Shown piece after piece: positions 52,971-62,649 of a DNA stretch of 64,000 nucleotides. Origin of the DNA: Pedobacter africanus (GTDB lineage: Bacteria > Bacteroidota > Bacteroidia > Sphingobacteriales > Sphingobacteriaceae); contig NZ_FWXT01000001.1 in assembly GCF_900176535.1 (NCBI RefSeq), positions 1,984,001 through 2,048,000 on the forward strand, in the 5' to 3' direction. The notes under the pieces are model-generated. The model was not told the DNA's origin, ran no database searches, and saw only the letters and a list, made by a program, of their open reading frames with translations. Each line of letters starts with the position of its first letter. Positions within the stretch are counted from its first letter, which is position 1. A program made the translations under genes and the position numbers.

Positions 52971-53656
52971 GCCGGGTTAAAACGATAACCTACCCCCCTT
53001 ACAGTTTGCAGCAATTGCGGATTATCCGGGTTTAATTCTATCTTTTTACGCAGGCGCACAATATGCATGTCAAGTGTACGGGTATTCACATCGGAATTAT
53101 ATCCCCATACCACCAGCATCAGCTCATCCCGGTTGATAACCTTATTCGGGTTCCGCAAAAAGTACAACAATATCCGGTTTTCCAGGATTGTAAGTTCTAT
53201 CTTTTTACCTTCCCTGAACAAGGTGTGGATATTAGGATGGTGCTCCATATTGCCAAAGCGGTGCACTTCAGAACGTTCATTGTTTAAAATAAATTTCACC
53301 TTACTATCCAGCATAGCTACCAGTACGTCCATGTTAAAAGGCTTGCTCACATAATCAGAAACTCCAAAATTATAGGCATCGATCTTATCCACGTCCTGGG
53401 CTTTGGCGGTCATCATAATGATCAGGTTGTCAAATCCCTGCTTACGTACCTCCTCGCAAACCTGTGCACCCTGTTTTCCGGGCAACATCCAGTCCAACAA
53501 AACAATATCAGGTTTTTCCGATAGGATGACCCTTTCCGCAGCTTCTCCATCGCCCACCTCCGAAACCTCATATCCTTCGGCCTTTAAACGATGTACCACT
53601 AAAAAACGTAAATTTTCATCGTCCTCAACAATCAGTATTTTAACTCCTTTCGACAT
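52967..53656 (-). CDS. OmpR-family response regulator
   Basis: The start at 53656 (MSKGVKILIVEDDENL) fits the family. The 229-residue protein has a receiver domain with the phosphoacceptor Asp55 in LLDWMLP and the Lys in VSKPF, and a winged-helix output domain (NRDELMLVVWGYNSDVNTRTLDMHIVRLRKKIE). It begins 4 bases after the histidine kinase stop, so it is the cognate regulator. Its targets cannot be read from the sequence. Confidence 0.93.
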   Translation of the reverse strand: MSKGVKILIVEDDENLRFLVVHRLKAEGYEVSEVGDGEAAERVILSEKPDIVLLDWMLPGKQGAQVCEEVRKQGFDNLIIMMTAKAQDVDKIDAYNFGVSDYVSKPFNMDVLVAMLDSKVKFILNNERSEVHRFGNMEHHPNIHTLFREGKKIELTILENRILLYFLRNPNKVINRDELMLVVWGYNSDVNTRTLDMHIVRLRKKIELNPDNPQLLQTVRGVGYRFNPA

Positions 53657-53660
53657 AGTA

Positions 53661-55328
53661 TTAATCATTATATGGTAGTACAATTTTAAATTCTGTTCCT
53701 TTGTTAACCTTGCTCCTCACTGTAATTTCGCCTTTCATAAAGTTAACCAGTTCCTTACAGAAAGCCAAGCCCAAGCCCACACTACCGTTCTGGTTGTACT
53801 GGTTCTGGATGCGGAAAAACTTCTTAAATATATTATTAATTTCTGAGGCGGGGATACCGATCCCCTGATCAGCAAACCTGAATACTACCTTTCCTTTGAT
53901 CAGCCTTGCACTGATGTGCAGTTTTTTCCGCTCTGCAGGTGAGTATTTATAAGCATTTTCAGCCAGGTTATCGAACAAGCTGCCCAGCAGCACCGGATCG
54001 GTAACAAAGGTTTTGAATCCCGAAACCTCGTAAGTAAAATCAAAGTCGGGGTGCTTTAAGCGGTGTGCCTCAACGGTGCTTTCCATAAAATCAACAATCC
54101 TGATTTCGTCGCGGTTCAGCGCTATTGACTTATTTTCTATCTGTGTAAAGGCCAGCAACTTATTCATCAGTCCATTCAGCTTATCGGCCTCTTCGTCCAG
54201 GATCTTACCATATAGTTTCAGCTCCCTGTCTGTCAGCACCGTAGCGCTTTTAATGTTGTTCCCCGCAATTTTTATCACACTGACGGGCGTCTTGAATTCA
54301 TGCGTCAGATTGTTTACAAAATCGTATTGCAGTTTAAACATCTTCTGGTTAATGTTCAGGTTACGGTAAATGAGAAAAGCCACCAGTACAACAATGCCAT
54401 AAAACAAGAGCAATGCAAGTGCTATTGGTAAAAAATAGCTGAAGACTTCCTTTTCTATGAAAGATTTTGAGGAAATAAAATAAAGCTTATAGTCTGAAAA
54501 CGGCCCGGGCAACGTAATCTCCGTACTGAGGTACACCTCAGTGGTATCCAGAGGGTCGTAAGTAAGCGGCTCAATTTTAATGTACTGGTAAAGCAGCGGC
54601 CTGGTATTTACAATCTTTATTTTATAAGGGTCGAGCTGAAAGGAAAGCATATCCTGCTGGTAAACAGGATTAGCATCCAGGCGGTTTCGCATCATGTGTT
54701 TATATGCCTTCAGGTCTTCCAGTCTTGGGATGTTCAGGTAAGTGATCTTGTTGGAACGCACGTTACTGAAATTGCTAAACAACTCATCCTGCCCCGGCAC
54801 ACGTGTAGTATCCAGGCTTTCAATGTAAGATACCAGTTTCAGGCCTAATGCATTAAAATCATCGCCCACTATAAAATTACGGGTATTGTTCCTGGAAAAA
54901 AGCTGCACAGAATCCAGGGGTACCAAGCTGCCAAACTGATAGATGTTTTTAGGTCCAAAAGAGAATTTCCCAATATTCAGCCCATCGCTAACCGGAGTGT
55001 TGCTCACCTCGGAGTCATAAAAAACAACCTTTGAAACAAAAGGGTATTCCAGCAATACCGTATCTACAAAGCTGGCCGCTGTGGCCGAATCCAGGTATCC
55101 ATTGTAAAAAGAAACCTCAGGCAGCTTTTTCTGAAAAAAATCGTTATAAGGTTTGATGCTCTCTTCCAATACGTTTACTTTTTCGGAAACAAACTCGTTT
55201 TCGATGTATTTTGTGCTGAACCTGTAGGCTAGCCCAAGGGACAGCAGGAACAGGACAGACATCAGCACGATGAAGGTAAGTATCAACGAAAAATTCTTAC
55301 GGTAACCGTTTCTTTTTTCTGAAGCCAT
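53661..55328 (-). CDS. Membrane sensor histidine kinase
   Basis: This 555-residue kinase has an N-terminal membrane segment (about 13-33), a periplasmic sensor domain of some 250 residues, a second membrane segment (about 298-320), a DHp domain with His343 in NLTHEFKTP, and an ATPase domain (FDNLAENAYKYS, RFADQGIGIP, GSVGLGLAFCKELV). The sensor domain is not a recognised fold. It lies 8 bases after the dead S9 lipoprotein gene and just before the response regulator. Confidence 0.92.
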   Translation of the reverse strand: MASEKRNGYRKNFSLILTFIVLMSVLFLLSLGLAYRFSTKYIENEFVSEKVNVLEESIKPYNDFFQKKLPEVSFYNGYLDSATAASFVDTVLLEYPFVSKVVFYDSEVSNTPVSDGLNIGKFSFGPKNIYQFGSLVPLDSVQLFSRNNTRNFIVGDDFNALGLKLVSYIESLDTTRVPGQDELFSNFSNVRSNKITYLNIPRLEDLKAYKHMMRNRLDANPVYQQDMLSFQLDPYKIKIVNTRPLLYQYIKIEPLTYDPLDTTEVYLSTEITLPGPFSDYKLYFISSKSFIEKEVFSYFLPIALALLLFYGIVVLVAFLIYRNLNINQKMFKLQYDFVNNLTHEFKTPVSVIKIAGNNIKSATVLTDRELKLYGKILDEEADKLNGLMNKLLAFTQIENKSIALNRDEIRIVDFMESTVEAHRLKHPDFDFTYEVSGFKTFVTDPVLLGSLFDNLAENAYKYSPAERKKLHISARLIKGKVVFRFADQGIGIPASEINNIFKKFFRIQNQYNQNGSVGLGLAFCKELVNFMKGEITVRSKVNKGTEFKIVLPYND

Positions 55329-55336
55329 GTGTGAAT

Positions 55337-57253
55337 TTACTTCCTTTTCAGGTTAACTTCTAAAAATTCTTCCAGGGCGGTATAAAATTTATGCCTTACA
55401 TCGGGGTTTCTGCCAAAGATCACATCCCCATCGGTTTCCAGGTAGGTGATGCTGACATTTCTTTTCTTAAGGTTTTTTACAAACTGTATAGCCTCACCCG
55501 AATTGTTGTTCGGGTCGTTGATATTTTCGGCCAGCAGCACCGGTGCATTGATCTTATCGGTCTGGAACAGCGGCGAAACCTGCCTCATCCTGTCCATATC
55601 CTTTACCGGATTGCCTATGACCTCGTAATACATCTGCAGATTGGGTTTTTGGTATGGAGGGATAGATTTCAGATAAGTAAGCAGGTTGATCACCCCTGAA
55701 TTTGAGGCAGCACAGGTGTACATCCCCTTGCTCAGGTACAGGCCGTTTAAAGCGATATAACCACCAAAACCACTACCATATAGGGCAATTCTTTTAGGAT
55801 CGGCAATTTTTTTACCGATCAGCCATTTCACACCATCGTCAATGTCATCCTGAATTTTCCCGCCCCACTCTTTAAAACCAGCTGCGGCAAATGTTTTCCC
55901 ATAACCGGAAGAACCCCTGTAGTTAACCTGAAATACCGCATACCCTCGGTTGGCCAGGAACTGAACTTCAGGATTATAACCCCACAGGTTTCTCTGCGCT
56001 GCAGCATCATGCGGCAATACCACTACAGGCAGGTTTTGTGCAGCCTTATTTAAAGGCAAGGTAATGTAACCATGAATCCTTAGACCATCACGCGAAATAT
56101 AGCTTACCGGTTTCATTTCGCAGAGCTCATTTTCTTGAAGGGAAGCATTAAAATCACTCAGCTTTCTCAGCTTGCCCGTATTGGCAAAATACAAATAATA
56201 AGAACCCGGGTTACGGTCGGTAAAAGTCCGGAGTATAAATACACTCTCTGCCTCATCCATATCAAATATCCTGGTCTCTGTTTTCGGTAAAAGCTTATCC
56301 AGATTGCTGTAAAGCTGCTTCACAGAATCGTCCAGAAAGTGCTTCTCCTTTTTCCAGGTTTCATACACCACAAAAGAAAGCTTTTGCTTTTTCTTTGAAT
56401 ATTGGGCATCAGTGATGTTCAGCGTATCGTTACAGAAAATATTCTTTAGTTCTTTTCCGGTATTGCAATCCACCTCTACCAAAGCGGTTTTATCCCGGTT
56501 CACATCAGATATAGCATAAATCACATTTGGCCGCTGGTGGTCAAAAGCCACGGGATGAAAGGTGTCCTTAAAATTACTGGTCAGCACCTTTTTGAAGGCC
56601 TCGCTTTCATTTTCCCGGTAAAGTATGGTCGAATTCACCCCATCACTGCTTACCGCCAGGCGCAGTTTGCCTTCTGAATCCGTACGCCAGTCTACAATAT
56701 TTCCCGGGTTCTTAGCGGCCATCTCCATCTCCCCGTTCCGCACATTTAAGCGGTAAACATCAAAAACCGTCGAATCTCTTTTATTGGACGAAACCAGCAG
56801 GTATTTATCGTCGATCAGCTGGTCTTCAATTACCTTTAAGCGGCTTTTATCATTATTCAGTAACTGCCGCTCATTTTTTCCATCTTTGTCAATAATGAAG
56901 ATATCCGATTGGCGCTTAGCGGCATCAATTTCCTTGTAATAGATCAGTTCATTGTTGCTTACCCAGAAATAAAACACGATGCTCTTGTTTTTCAGGTGCG
57001 TAATACTTTTGCCCCTTCCGCCTTCAACATCTTCAATATAGAGGTTCTGGTCCTTGCCCTGCAATTTAAGGTATGACAGGTGTTTGCCATCCGGAGACAA
57101 CCGGTAAGCAATCTTTTGCTGCGATTTAAAAAAATCGTCAACAGGGATTACCCTTGTCTCCTTTTGCTGTTGGCAGGCAGGCAACAAACACGCAAAGAAA
57201 AGCGCAAAAGAAAGCGTGCAAAAGAGCTTAAAATATCTTTTAAATCCGGTCAT
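55337..57253 (-). CDS. S9-like peptidase lipoprotein lacking catalytic Ser and His
   Basis: This 638-residue lipoprotein (lipobox LLPAC) has a beta-propeller region (about 35-370) and an alpha/beta hydrolase domain (about 390-638), like S9 prolyl oligopeptidases. The nucleophile motif normally reads GxSxGG; here it is GSGFGG, with Gly495 at the nucleophile site. The loop that should hold the catalytic His reads TDGDVIFG, with Asp610 in its place. The Asp loop (ENINDPN) seems kept. It is probably a non-catalytic binding protein. It is the first gene of an operon with the sensor kinase and regulator, so it may present a ligand to the kinase (inference). Confidence 0.85.
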   Translation of the reverse strand: MTGFKRYFKLFCTLSFALFFACLLPACQQQKETRVIPVDDFFKSQQKIAYRLSPDGKHLSYLKLQGKDQNLYIEDVEGGRGKSITHLKNKSIVFYFWVSNNELIYYKEIDAAKRQSDIFIIDKDGKNERQLLNNDKSRLKVIEDQLIDDKYLLVSSNKRDSTVFDVYRLNVRNGEMEMAAKNPGNIVDWRTDSEGKLRLAVSSDGVNSTILYRENESEAFKKVLTSNFKDTFHPVAFDHQRPNVIYAISDVNRDKTALVEVDCNTGKELKNIFCNDTLNITDAQYSKKKQKLSFVVYETWKKEKHFLDDSVKQLYSNLDKLLPKTETRIFDMDEAESVFILRTFTDRNPGSYYLYFANTGKLRKLSDFNASLQENELCEMKPVSYISRDGLRIHGYITLPLNKAAQNLPVVVLPHDAAAQRNLWGYNPEVQFLANRGYAVFQVNYRGSSGYGKTFAAAGFKEWGGKIQDDIDDGVKWLIGKKIADPKRIALYGSGFGGYIALNGLYLSKGMYTCAASNSGVINLLTYLKSIPPYQKPNLQMYYEVIGNPVKDMDRMRQVSPLFQTDKINAPVLLAENINDPNNNSGEAIQFVKNLKKRNVSITYLETDGDVIFGRNPDVRHKFYTALEEFLEVNLKRK

Positions 57254-57361
57254 ATCACTGATTAGCTTACAAAGCTACGCAACATGCCCTTTGTACCAAG
57301 GCAATACACCAATATTGTTACTTTAAAGCCTAATTGTTACTTACTTTTTTTATCTTGTCTC

Positions 57362-59311
57362 ATGATCCGCCTGATTTGTTTTATTACCGTTTTCCTGGGC
57401 ATTAGTCTTGATGCTGCTGCACAAACCGCTCCATTGGATGAAAAGAAATTTACCGACAGCTTAAACGGCTTGTTAAACGGCAATGCAGATGCTGCAGTTA
57501 AAGCCAGGGCAAATTTTGCGCTCTCCTATTACTGGTCTGATTTGGACACAGCCCAATCATGGCAGTACCTCAATAAAGGAAAAGCGCTAAGTAAGAACAA
57601 CCCTTATCTCCAGGCACTCAGCAACTATTTTACTGCAGCTTACTTTTGGGAAACGAACAAACCGCTGGCAAAACGGATGTACATGAAGGCCGACAGTTTA
57701 CTGGCCAGGTTCCGGTTGCCTGAAGCCTACCAATACCGGGCCAGGGCATGGCTGGGTTACGGGTCTTTATTGCAGAATGAAGATCAGGAAAAAAAGTTTA
57801 TGGACATTCTGCTGGCCCGCTGCATCCCATTGGCGCAACAGGCACCAGATATGGGCATGTTGGGGAATTGTTACCTGAACATCGGGCTCGTTTTTACCAA
57901 TACCCTGCATTACGAGAAAGCAGCCGAATATTTTTTAAAGGCCATTCCGCTTTTAAAGTCATCGCCTTACTCCTCGGTACTTGCCGACACGTACATGCGA
58001 GCAGCAAAAAATTACATTCTTCAAAAAAAATTCACCTCGGCCAGGGCCATGCTCGACCAGGCAAAAGCCCTGCTCGAACCCTATCCAGCTTCTGTTTTTA
58101 CCATAGATTATTACCAGGTGGAAGGCATGTATTTTGACAGGATGGGGCTTTACATCAAGGCACAACTTAGTTTCGACAAGGGCATTGCGCTTGCTAAACA
58201 GAAAAACAAATCCTACAGTGTTGAAAGCCTTTTATTTGAAAAATACAAAACCTATTCCAGGCAAAGCCAGTATGAAAATGCAAAACAGGTGCTGTTACAT
58301 ATCCTTCAACAGCCAACCTTCCCATTTGCAAGTAACCGGATAAGACATTATTATGAGTTGGCCGGTACCTACGGCAAACTCGGTGATTTTCGTAAAGCCT
58401 ACGAATGGTCTGATAAAGCATTGCTATTGCTGGACAGCACCAGTGAGGCAAGGATAAAAACCGACATCAATGAACTGGAAATTAAATACCAGGCTGCCGA
58501 AAAGCAGAAAAAGATTGCACTGCTTAGCGCAGAGAAAAAACATGCGCTGCTGACCCTCAAAAACAACCGTCTTTACAGCTGGCTGCTGGCCGGCGCCTGT
58601 CTCTTTCTTTTTATCCTGGTATTCTTTATCTTTTTCTACTATAAAAGTCAGAAAAAGATTGCCAGCCAAAAAGTAGTTGAGTTAGAGCAGAAACAGCAAA
58701 TAGAGCTGGTAAAAGCCATGTTGAATGCAGAAGAAAGTGAAAGAAACAGACTGGCAAAGGATCTGCATGATGGATTGGGCAGTATGCTGGCCGGCATTAA
58801 GATCAGTTTATCGGCCTGGGCAAAGACAAAAACACAGGATGCTGAACTGCAGCAAATCGTTGCCCAATTGGATGGCTCGGTAACAGAGTTGAGGCACATT
58901 GCCCGCAATATGATGCCGCAAACCTTGCTGCTGTACGGACTGGAAGCCGCCTTAAAGGAGCTTTGTGAATCGGTTATGCGCAACAACCTGAGCCTGCATT
59001 TTGAAGCGATAAACCTGGAAAAAACCATCCCATTAAATGCACAGATTACCATTTACAGAATTGCACAGGAAATCCTGGCCAATGTGATCAAACATGCCCA
59101 TGCCACCTCAATTCTATTTCAATGCAGCCAAAACCGGCAAAGGTTTTACCTTACTGTTGAAGACAATGGCCAGGGTTTTGACAGCACTGCACCAATTGCC
59201 GGCATGGGAATCAGCAACATTAAAAACCGGGTAGCACACCTGAATGGCAGCATTGAACTGCATTCAAAACCTGGTGAAGGCACAGTAATCAATATAGAAC
59301 TTGATGTCTAA
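57362..59311 (+). CDS. TPR-containing NarL-type sensor histidine kinase
   Basis: The start at 57362 (MIRLICFITVFLGISLDAAAQ) gives a signal peptide. The 649-residue protein has a TPR-rich periplasmic region (about 25-390), a membrane segment (about 402-424), a HisKA_3 domain with His469 in DLHDGLGSMLAG and a HATPase domain (ILANVIKHAHA, EDNGQGFD, GMGISNIKNRV). It resembles the DegS/NarX type, whose partner is a LuxR-type regulator; no partner gene is adjacent, so it is an orphan here. Confidence 0.9.
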   Translation: MIRLICFITVFLGISLDAAAQTAPLDEKKFTDSLNGLLNGNADAAVKARANFALSYYWSDLDTAQSWQYLNKGKALSKNNPYLQALSNYFTAAYFWETNKPLAKRMYMKADSLLARFRLPEAYQYRARAWLGYGSLLQNEDQEKKFMDILLARCIPLAQQAPDMGMLGNCYLNIGLVFTNTLHYEKAAEYFLKAIPLLKSSPYSSVLADTYMRAAKNYILQKKFTSARAMLDQAKALLEPYPASVFTIDYYQVEGMYFDRMGLYIKAQLSFDKGIALAKQKNKSYSVESLLFEKYKTYSRQSQYENAKQVLLHILQQPTFPFASNRIRHYYELAGTYGKLGDFRKAYEWSDKALLLLDSTSEARIKTDINELEIKYQAAEKQKKIALLSAEKKHALLTLKNNRLYSWLLAGACLFLFILVFFIFFYYKSQKKIASQKVVELEQKQQIELVKAMLNAEESERNRLAKDLHDGLGSMLAGIKISLSAWAKTKTQDAELQQIVAQLDGSVTELRHIARNMMPQTLLLYGLEAALKELCESVMRNNLSLHFEAINLEKTIPLNAQITIYRIAQEILANVIKHAHATSILFQCSQNRQRFYLTVEDNGQGFDSTAPIAGMGISNIKNRVAHLNGSIELHSKPGEGTVINIELDV

Positions 59312-59327
59312 GCAATTTTTCTTGCAG

Positions 59328-60455
59328 TCAGCTCAGGCTTTTTTCAATAATCCCCCTAATTACACCGTCCAGTTCCTTTGCAGAATCATGTAAATAAGCA
59401 ATGACCTGCTGTTCGTCTACATTTTCGCTTTCCGGTTCCCGGAGCAGCTGCACCAGTCCCATAATACGGGCCAGGGGAGCCCTTACCAGGTGGGTCTGCG
59501 CCCAGGCAATATCTTTGAGCCTATGGTTCTGCTGCTCAATGGTATGAATATAATTGATGCGTTCGGTGATGTCGCGGATGGTTCCTACCATCCGGATGGC
59601 CTCGCCTTCATCATTCCTTACAATATAGCCGCTTTCTTCTATGAACGCATAGCTTTCATCGGCCCGCTTTAACCGGTACTGTGCGGTCCAGTTGGTCTTC
59701 GCAGCATCCCTTAAAGCTTCCCTCAGGTTTTTGGTAACCGGGTCCAGATCTTCCTGGTGAATCATTTCTACCCATCGCTGGATAGGAAACCTTTCACCAT
59801 CCGGCTGATAGCCAAACACCCGAAAAAAACCTCCCCCCCATTCCAGGTTGTTGTCAACAATGTCCCAATCGTATATGGCATCATTGGTGGCCCTGTTCAC
59901 ATAATCGTAGAGTTCGTTGCTGGATTTCAGCGCTTCAGCATATTGCCTGCTCTCCAGAATAACCTGCAGTAAAGAACTTGCCCGCTCAATTATTTTTAAC
60001 TCTTCCGCATTCGGTACCTTAACCTTACCATAGTACATGGCAAAAGTTGCCATAACCTGGCCCGATGAATTGACGATCGGCCGAGACCAGCAGGCCAGAA
60101 GATGATGCGCCAGGGCAATTTCCTGGTAGCCCTCCCATTTGATGTCATGTGCAATATCGGCCACAATTACCGTTTCCTTTAAAAAAGCTGCAGTGCCGCA
60201 GGAGCCCATGTTGTCGTCAATTTTGATCCCCTCAATCTGCTCTTGGAAATCTTTAGGCAAGGATGGCGCTACCCAGCCATATAATCTGCCGTTTTTAACT
60301 TTCATGATAGAACAATGCATCTCCGGAAACAGCGCTTCAATACCCTGAACATAGTAAAACAGCACCTGGTTAACCAAAACTTCGGATTTTGAATTCAATT
60401 CCAGAACTTTTCTTTCCAACTGTTCCAGGTCGGGTATTCCATCCATTGTTGACAT
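59328..60455 (-). CDS. GAF-PAS protein with a DHp-like helix but no ATPase domain
   Basis: This 375-residue soluble protein has a GAF domain (about 25-170; MGSCGTAAFLKETVIVADIAHD), a PAS domain with PAC motif (about 180-300; YQPDGERFPIQRWVEMIHQED, EESGYIVRNDEGEAIRMVGTIRDIT) and a short DHp-like helix pair (about 305-375; WAQTHLVRAPLARIMGL). The His of the H-box is kept, but no ATPase domain follows. It could accept a phosphate from another kinase or act by dimerising. Confidence 0.85.
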   Translation of the reverse strand: MSTMDGIPDLEQLERKVLELNSKSEVLVNQVLFYYVQGIEALFPEMHCSIMKVKNGRLYGWVAPSLPKDFQEQIEGIKIDDNMGSCGTAAFLKETVIVADIAHDIKWEGYQEIALAHHLLACWSRPIVNSSGQVMATFAMYYGKVKVPNAEELKIIERASSLLQVILESRQYAEALKSSNELYDYVNRATNDAIYDWDIVDNNLEWGGGFFRVFGYQPDGERFPIQRWVEMIHQEDLDPVTKNLREALRDAAKTNWTAQYRLKRADESYAFIEESGYIVRNDEGEAIRMVGTIRDITERINYIHTIEQQNHRLKDIAWAQTHLVRAPLARIMGLVQLLREPESENVDEQQVIAYLHDSAKELDGVIRGIIEKSLS

Positions 60456-60518
60456 AGCGCATGAATTAGAAAAATGAATTTACTATTTTATTCGCTAAAT
60501 TCCCGATCTTAGTTGAAA

Positions 60519-62327
60519 ATGAAGAAACTAGCAGTAACTGTTTTATTGTGCCTGTTACAATTATTAAGCCGGGCTCAGGACAACGTAGACGATGCGCTGG
60601 CTTATCAGTATTACCAGCAAGGCCAATTCCAGCAGGCCGCTGTACTGCTGGAAAAACTGTTTAACAACACCAAAAGCGATGCGTATTTTGAACTTTATTT
60701 CAATTCCCTGCTAAAACTTAAAAAGTTTGATGAGGCAGAGAAGCTGGCCAGAAAACAAATCAGACAAAGCCCAAAAAACCTGCAGTATGGCATTGCCCTG
60801 GCCAGGGTTTACCAGGACAAAGGCCAGGCCGAAGCGGCAAATAAAATGTACATGCAGGTAATTGCCAATTTACCTGCCGATGAATTTAAGATCAGGGAAA
60901 TTGCCAATCATTTTTATGGGTTCCAGGCTTACGACCTGGCCATATCTACTTTTTTACAGGGTCGTAAGCTCCTGAATAACGATCAGCCCTTTACCTACGA
61001 GCTGCTGAGCATTTACCGCTACAAAAAAGACAAAAACATGCTGGTGCAGGAATACCTGAATGCACTCCCCCAGCTCCCACAACTCCTCCCACAGGCAGAA
61101 AGCGTACTTTCTTCTGTATTTGAGGACAATGCCGACTACCAGATCCTGCAATCGGCCCTGCTCAAAAAAATCCAGAAAGAACCGCAAACCGAAATCTATA
61201 CCAAACTGCTCATCTGGCAATACCTGCAGCAACAGGAATATGAGATGGCCTTAAGGCAGCTCATTGCGCAGGATAAGCGGATAAAAGACGATGGTGCTAT
61301 TTTATTTAATACCTCCAACACTTTTTTAGACAATAAAGCCTACCCCACCGCCATCAAGGCTTATGAGTATTTGCTGACCAAGGGAAAAGAAAACCCCTGG
61401 TACTTGCCGGCAAAAGTTGAAATGATCAACGCCAAATACCAGCTGGTGATTTCGGGTAAGTTTGATAAAAATGCCATCGGCGAACTGGCCGCGGCATACC
61501 AGGCCATTATTGATGAATATGGAAAAAGCAGGCAAACCCTTTTTGCCCTCAGCAAGCTGGCCAATTTACAGGCCTATTATCTGAACGAACTATCTAAAGC
61601 CGAAAAAACCCTGGAAGAATTGCTCAAAACGCCAGGGATTTCTGCAGCTGAAACCGGCCAGGTGAAGCTCGACCTGGGTGATATCTATATTTTGACACAA
61701 CAGCCCTGGGAAGCATTCCTGATCTATGAACAGGTTGCCAAACAATTTGAAAACCAGGACATCGGCAATGAAGCAAAATACAGGGCCGCCCGGTTATCTT
61801 TTTACCAGGGCAACTTTAACTATGCCAAATCGCAGGCCGATGTTCTGAAAGCTTCTACATCGCAGCTGATTGCCAACGACGCCCTGAACCTGAGCCTGCT
61901 GATCTCGGATAACCTGCAATCAAAAACAGACAGCAGCGCCCTTAAAATGTATGCCGACGCCGAAATGCTCCAGTTCAGGAACCAACCAGCACAAGCACTG
62001 GCCAAGCTCGACAGTATTGCCATTGCATTTCCAAACAATAGCCTTACGGATGACATCTTAATGGCCAGGTCAAGGATATATATCAAAAACAATGATATCC
62101 CCAATGCCATAACTGCACTGAAAATGCTGACCGAAAAACAAAGCAACAGCATCTGGACAGATGATGCCCTGTTTACTCTCGCCGATTTGTATGAGAACAA
62201 CCTCAAAGACAACGCGCAGGCGAAAAGCATTTATCAGAAACTGATTAACGATTATCCCGGCAGTATGTTTACCAACGAAGCGCGGAAACGTTTCAGGAAA
62301 CTTCGGGGAGATAATATTGGGACTTAG
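60519..62327 (+). CDS. Exported tetratricopeptide repeat protein
   Basis: The start at 60519 (MKKLAVTVLLCLLQLLSRAQ, a signal peptide) is preferred over a TTG at 60513. The 602-residue protein consists of TPR units along its length (for example YYQQGQFQQAAVLLEKLFNN, ARVYQDKGQAEAANKMYMQV, LADLYENNLKDNAQAKSIYQKL). TPR proteins act as scaffolds. It is followed after 15 bases by DUF4286. Confidence 0.88.
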   Translation: MKKLAVTVLLCLLQLLSRAQDNVDDALAYQYYQQGQFQQAAVLLEKLFNNTKSDAYFELYFNSLLKLKKFDEAEKLARKQIRQSPKNLQYGIALARVYQDKGQAEAANKMYMQVIANLPADEFKIREIANHFYGFQAYDLAISTFLQGRKLLNNDQPFTYELLSIYRYKKDKNMLVQEYLNALPQLPQLLPQAESVLSSVFEDNADYQILQSALLKKIQKEPQTEIYTKLLIWQYLQQQEYEMALRQLIAQDKRIKDDGAILFNTSNTFLDNKAYPTAIKAYEYLLTKGKENPWYLPAKVEMINAKYQLVISGKFDKNAIGELAAAYQAIIDEYGKSRQTLFALSKLANLQAYYLNELSKAEKTLEELLKTPGISAAETGQVKLDLGDIYILTQQPWEAFLIYEQVAKQFENQDIGNEAKYRAARLSFYQGNFNYAKSQADVLKASTSQLIANDALNLSLLISDNLQSKTDSSALKMYADAEMLQFRNQPAQALAKLDSIAIAFPNNSLTDDILMARSRIYIKNNDIPNAITALKMLTEKQSNSIWTDDALFTLADLYENNLKDNAQAKSIYQKLINDYPGSMFTNEARKRFRKLRGDNIGT

Positions 62328-62342
62328 TAGTATCTTTGCGGC

Positions 62343-62645
62343 ATGCTATTATACAACGTAACCATAATAATTGATGAAGCAGTGGCCGACAAGTGGCTGA
62401 AGTGGATGCAGGACGTCCATATCCCAAACGTAATGGCCACCGGGAAATTTATTTCCAACCGTTTGCTTAGGGTTTTGGATTCACCAAACGAAGGCATAAC
62501 CTATTGTGCCCAGTACGTGGCCGAGCATATGGCCGATTACCTGGACTACCAGGAGAATTTCGCCCCGGCATTACAGGCGGAGATCAATGAACATTTCGAA
62601 AATCAATTTGTGGCCTTCCGCACTTTAATGGAATATATAGCTTAA
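62343..62645 (+). CDS. DUF4286 family protein
   Basis: This 100-residue cytosolic protein has the family features LYNVTIIIDEAVADKWLKWMQDVHIP, CAQYVAEHMADYLDYQE and the C-terminal FENQFVAFRTLME. The fold is ferredoxin-like. The role is unknown. It lies between the TPR gene (15-base gap) and rfbC (4-base gap), so the three are probably one operon. Confidence 0.85.
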   Translation: MLLYNVTIIIDEAVADKWLKWMQDVHIPNVMATGKFISNRLLRVLDSPNEGITYCAQYVAEHMADYLDYQENFAPALQAEINEHFENQFVAFRTLMEYIA

Positions 62646-62649
62646 AATT

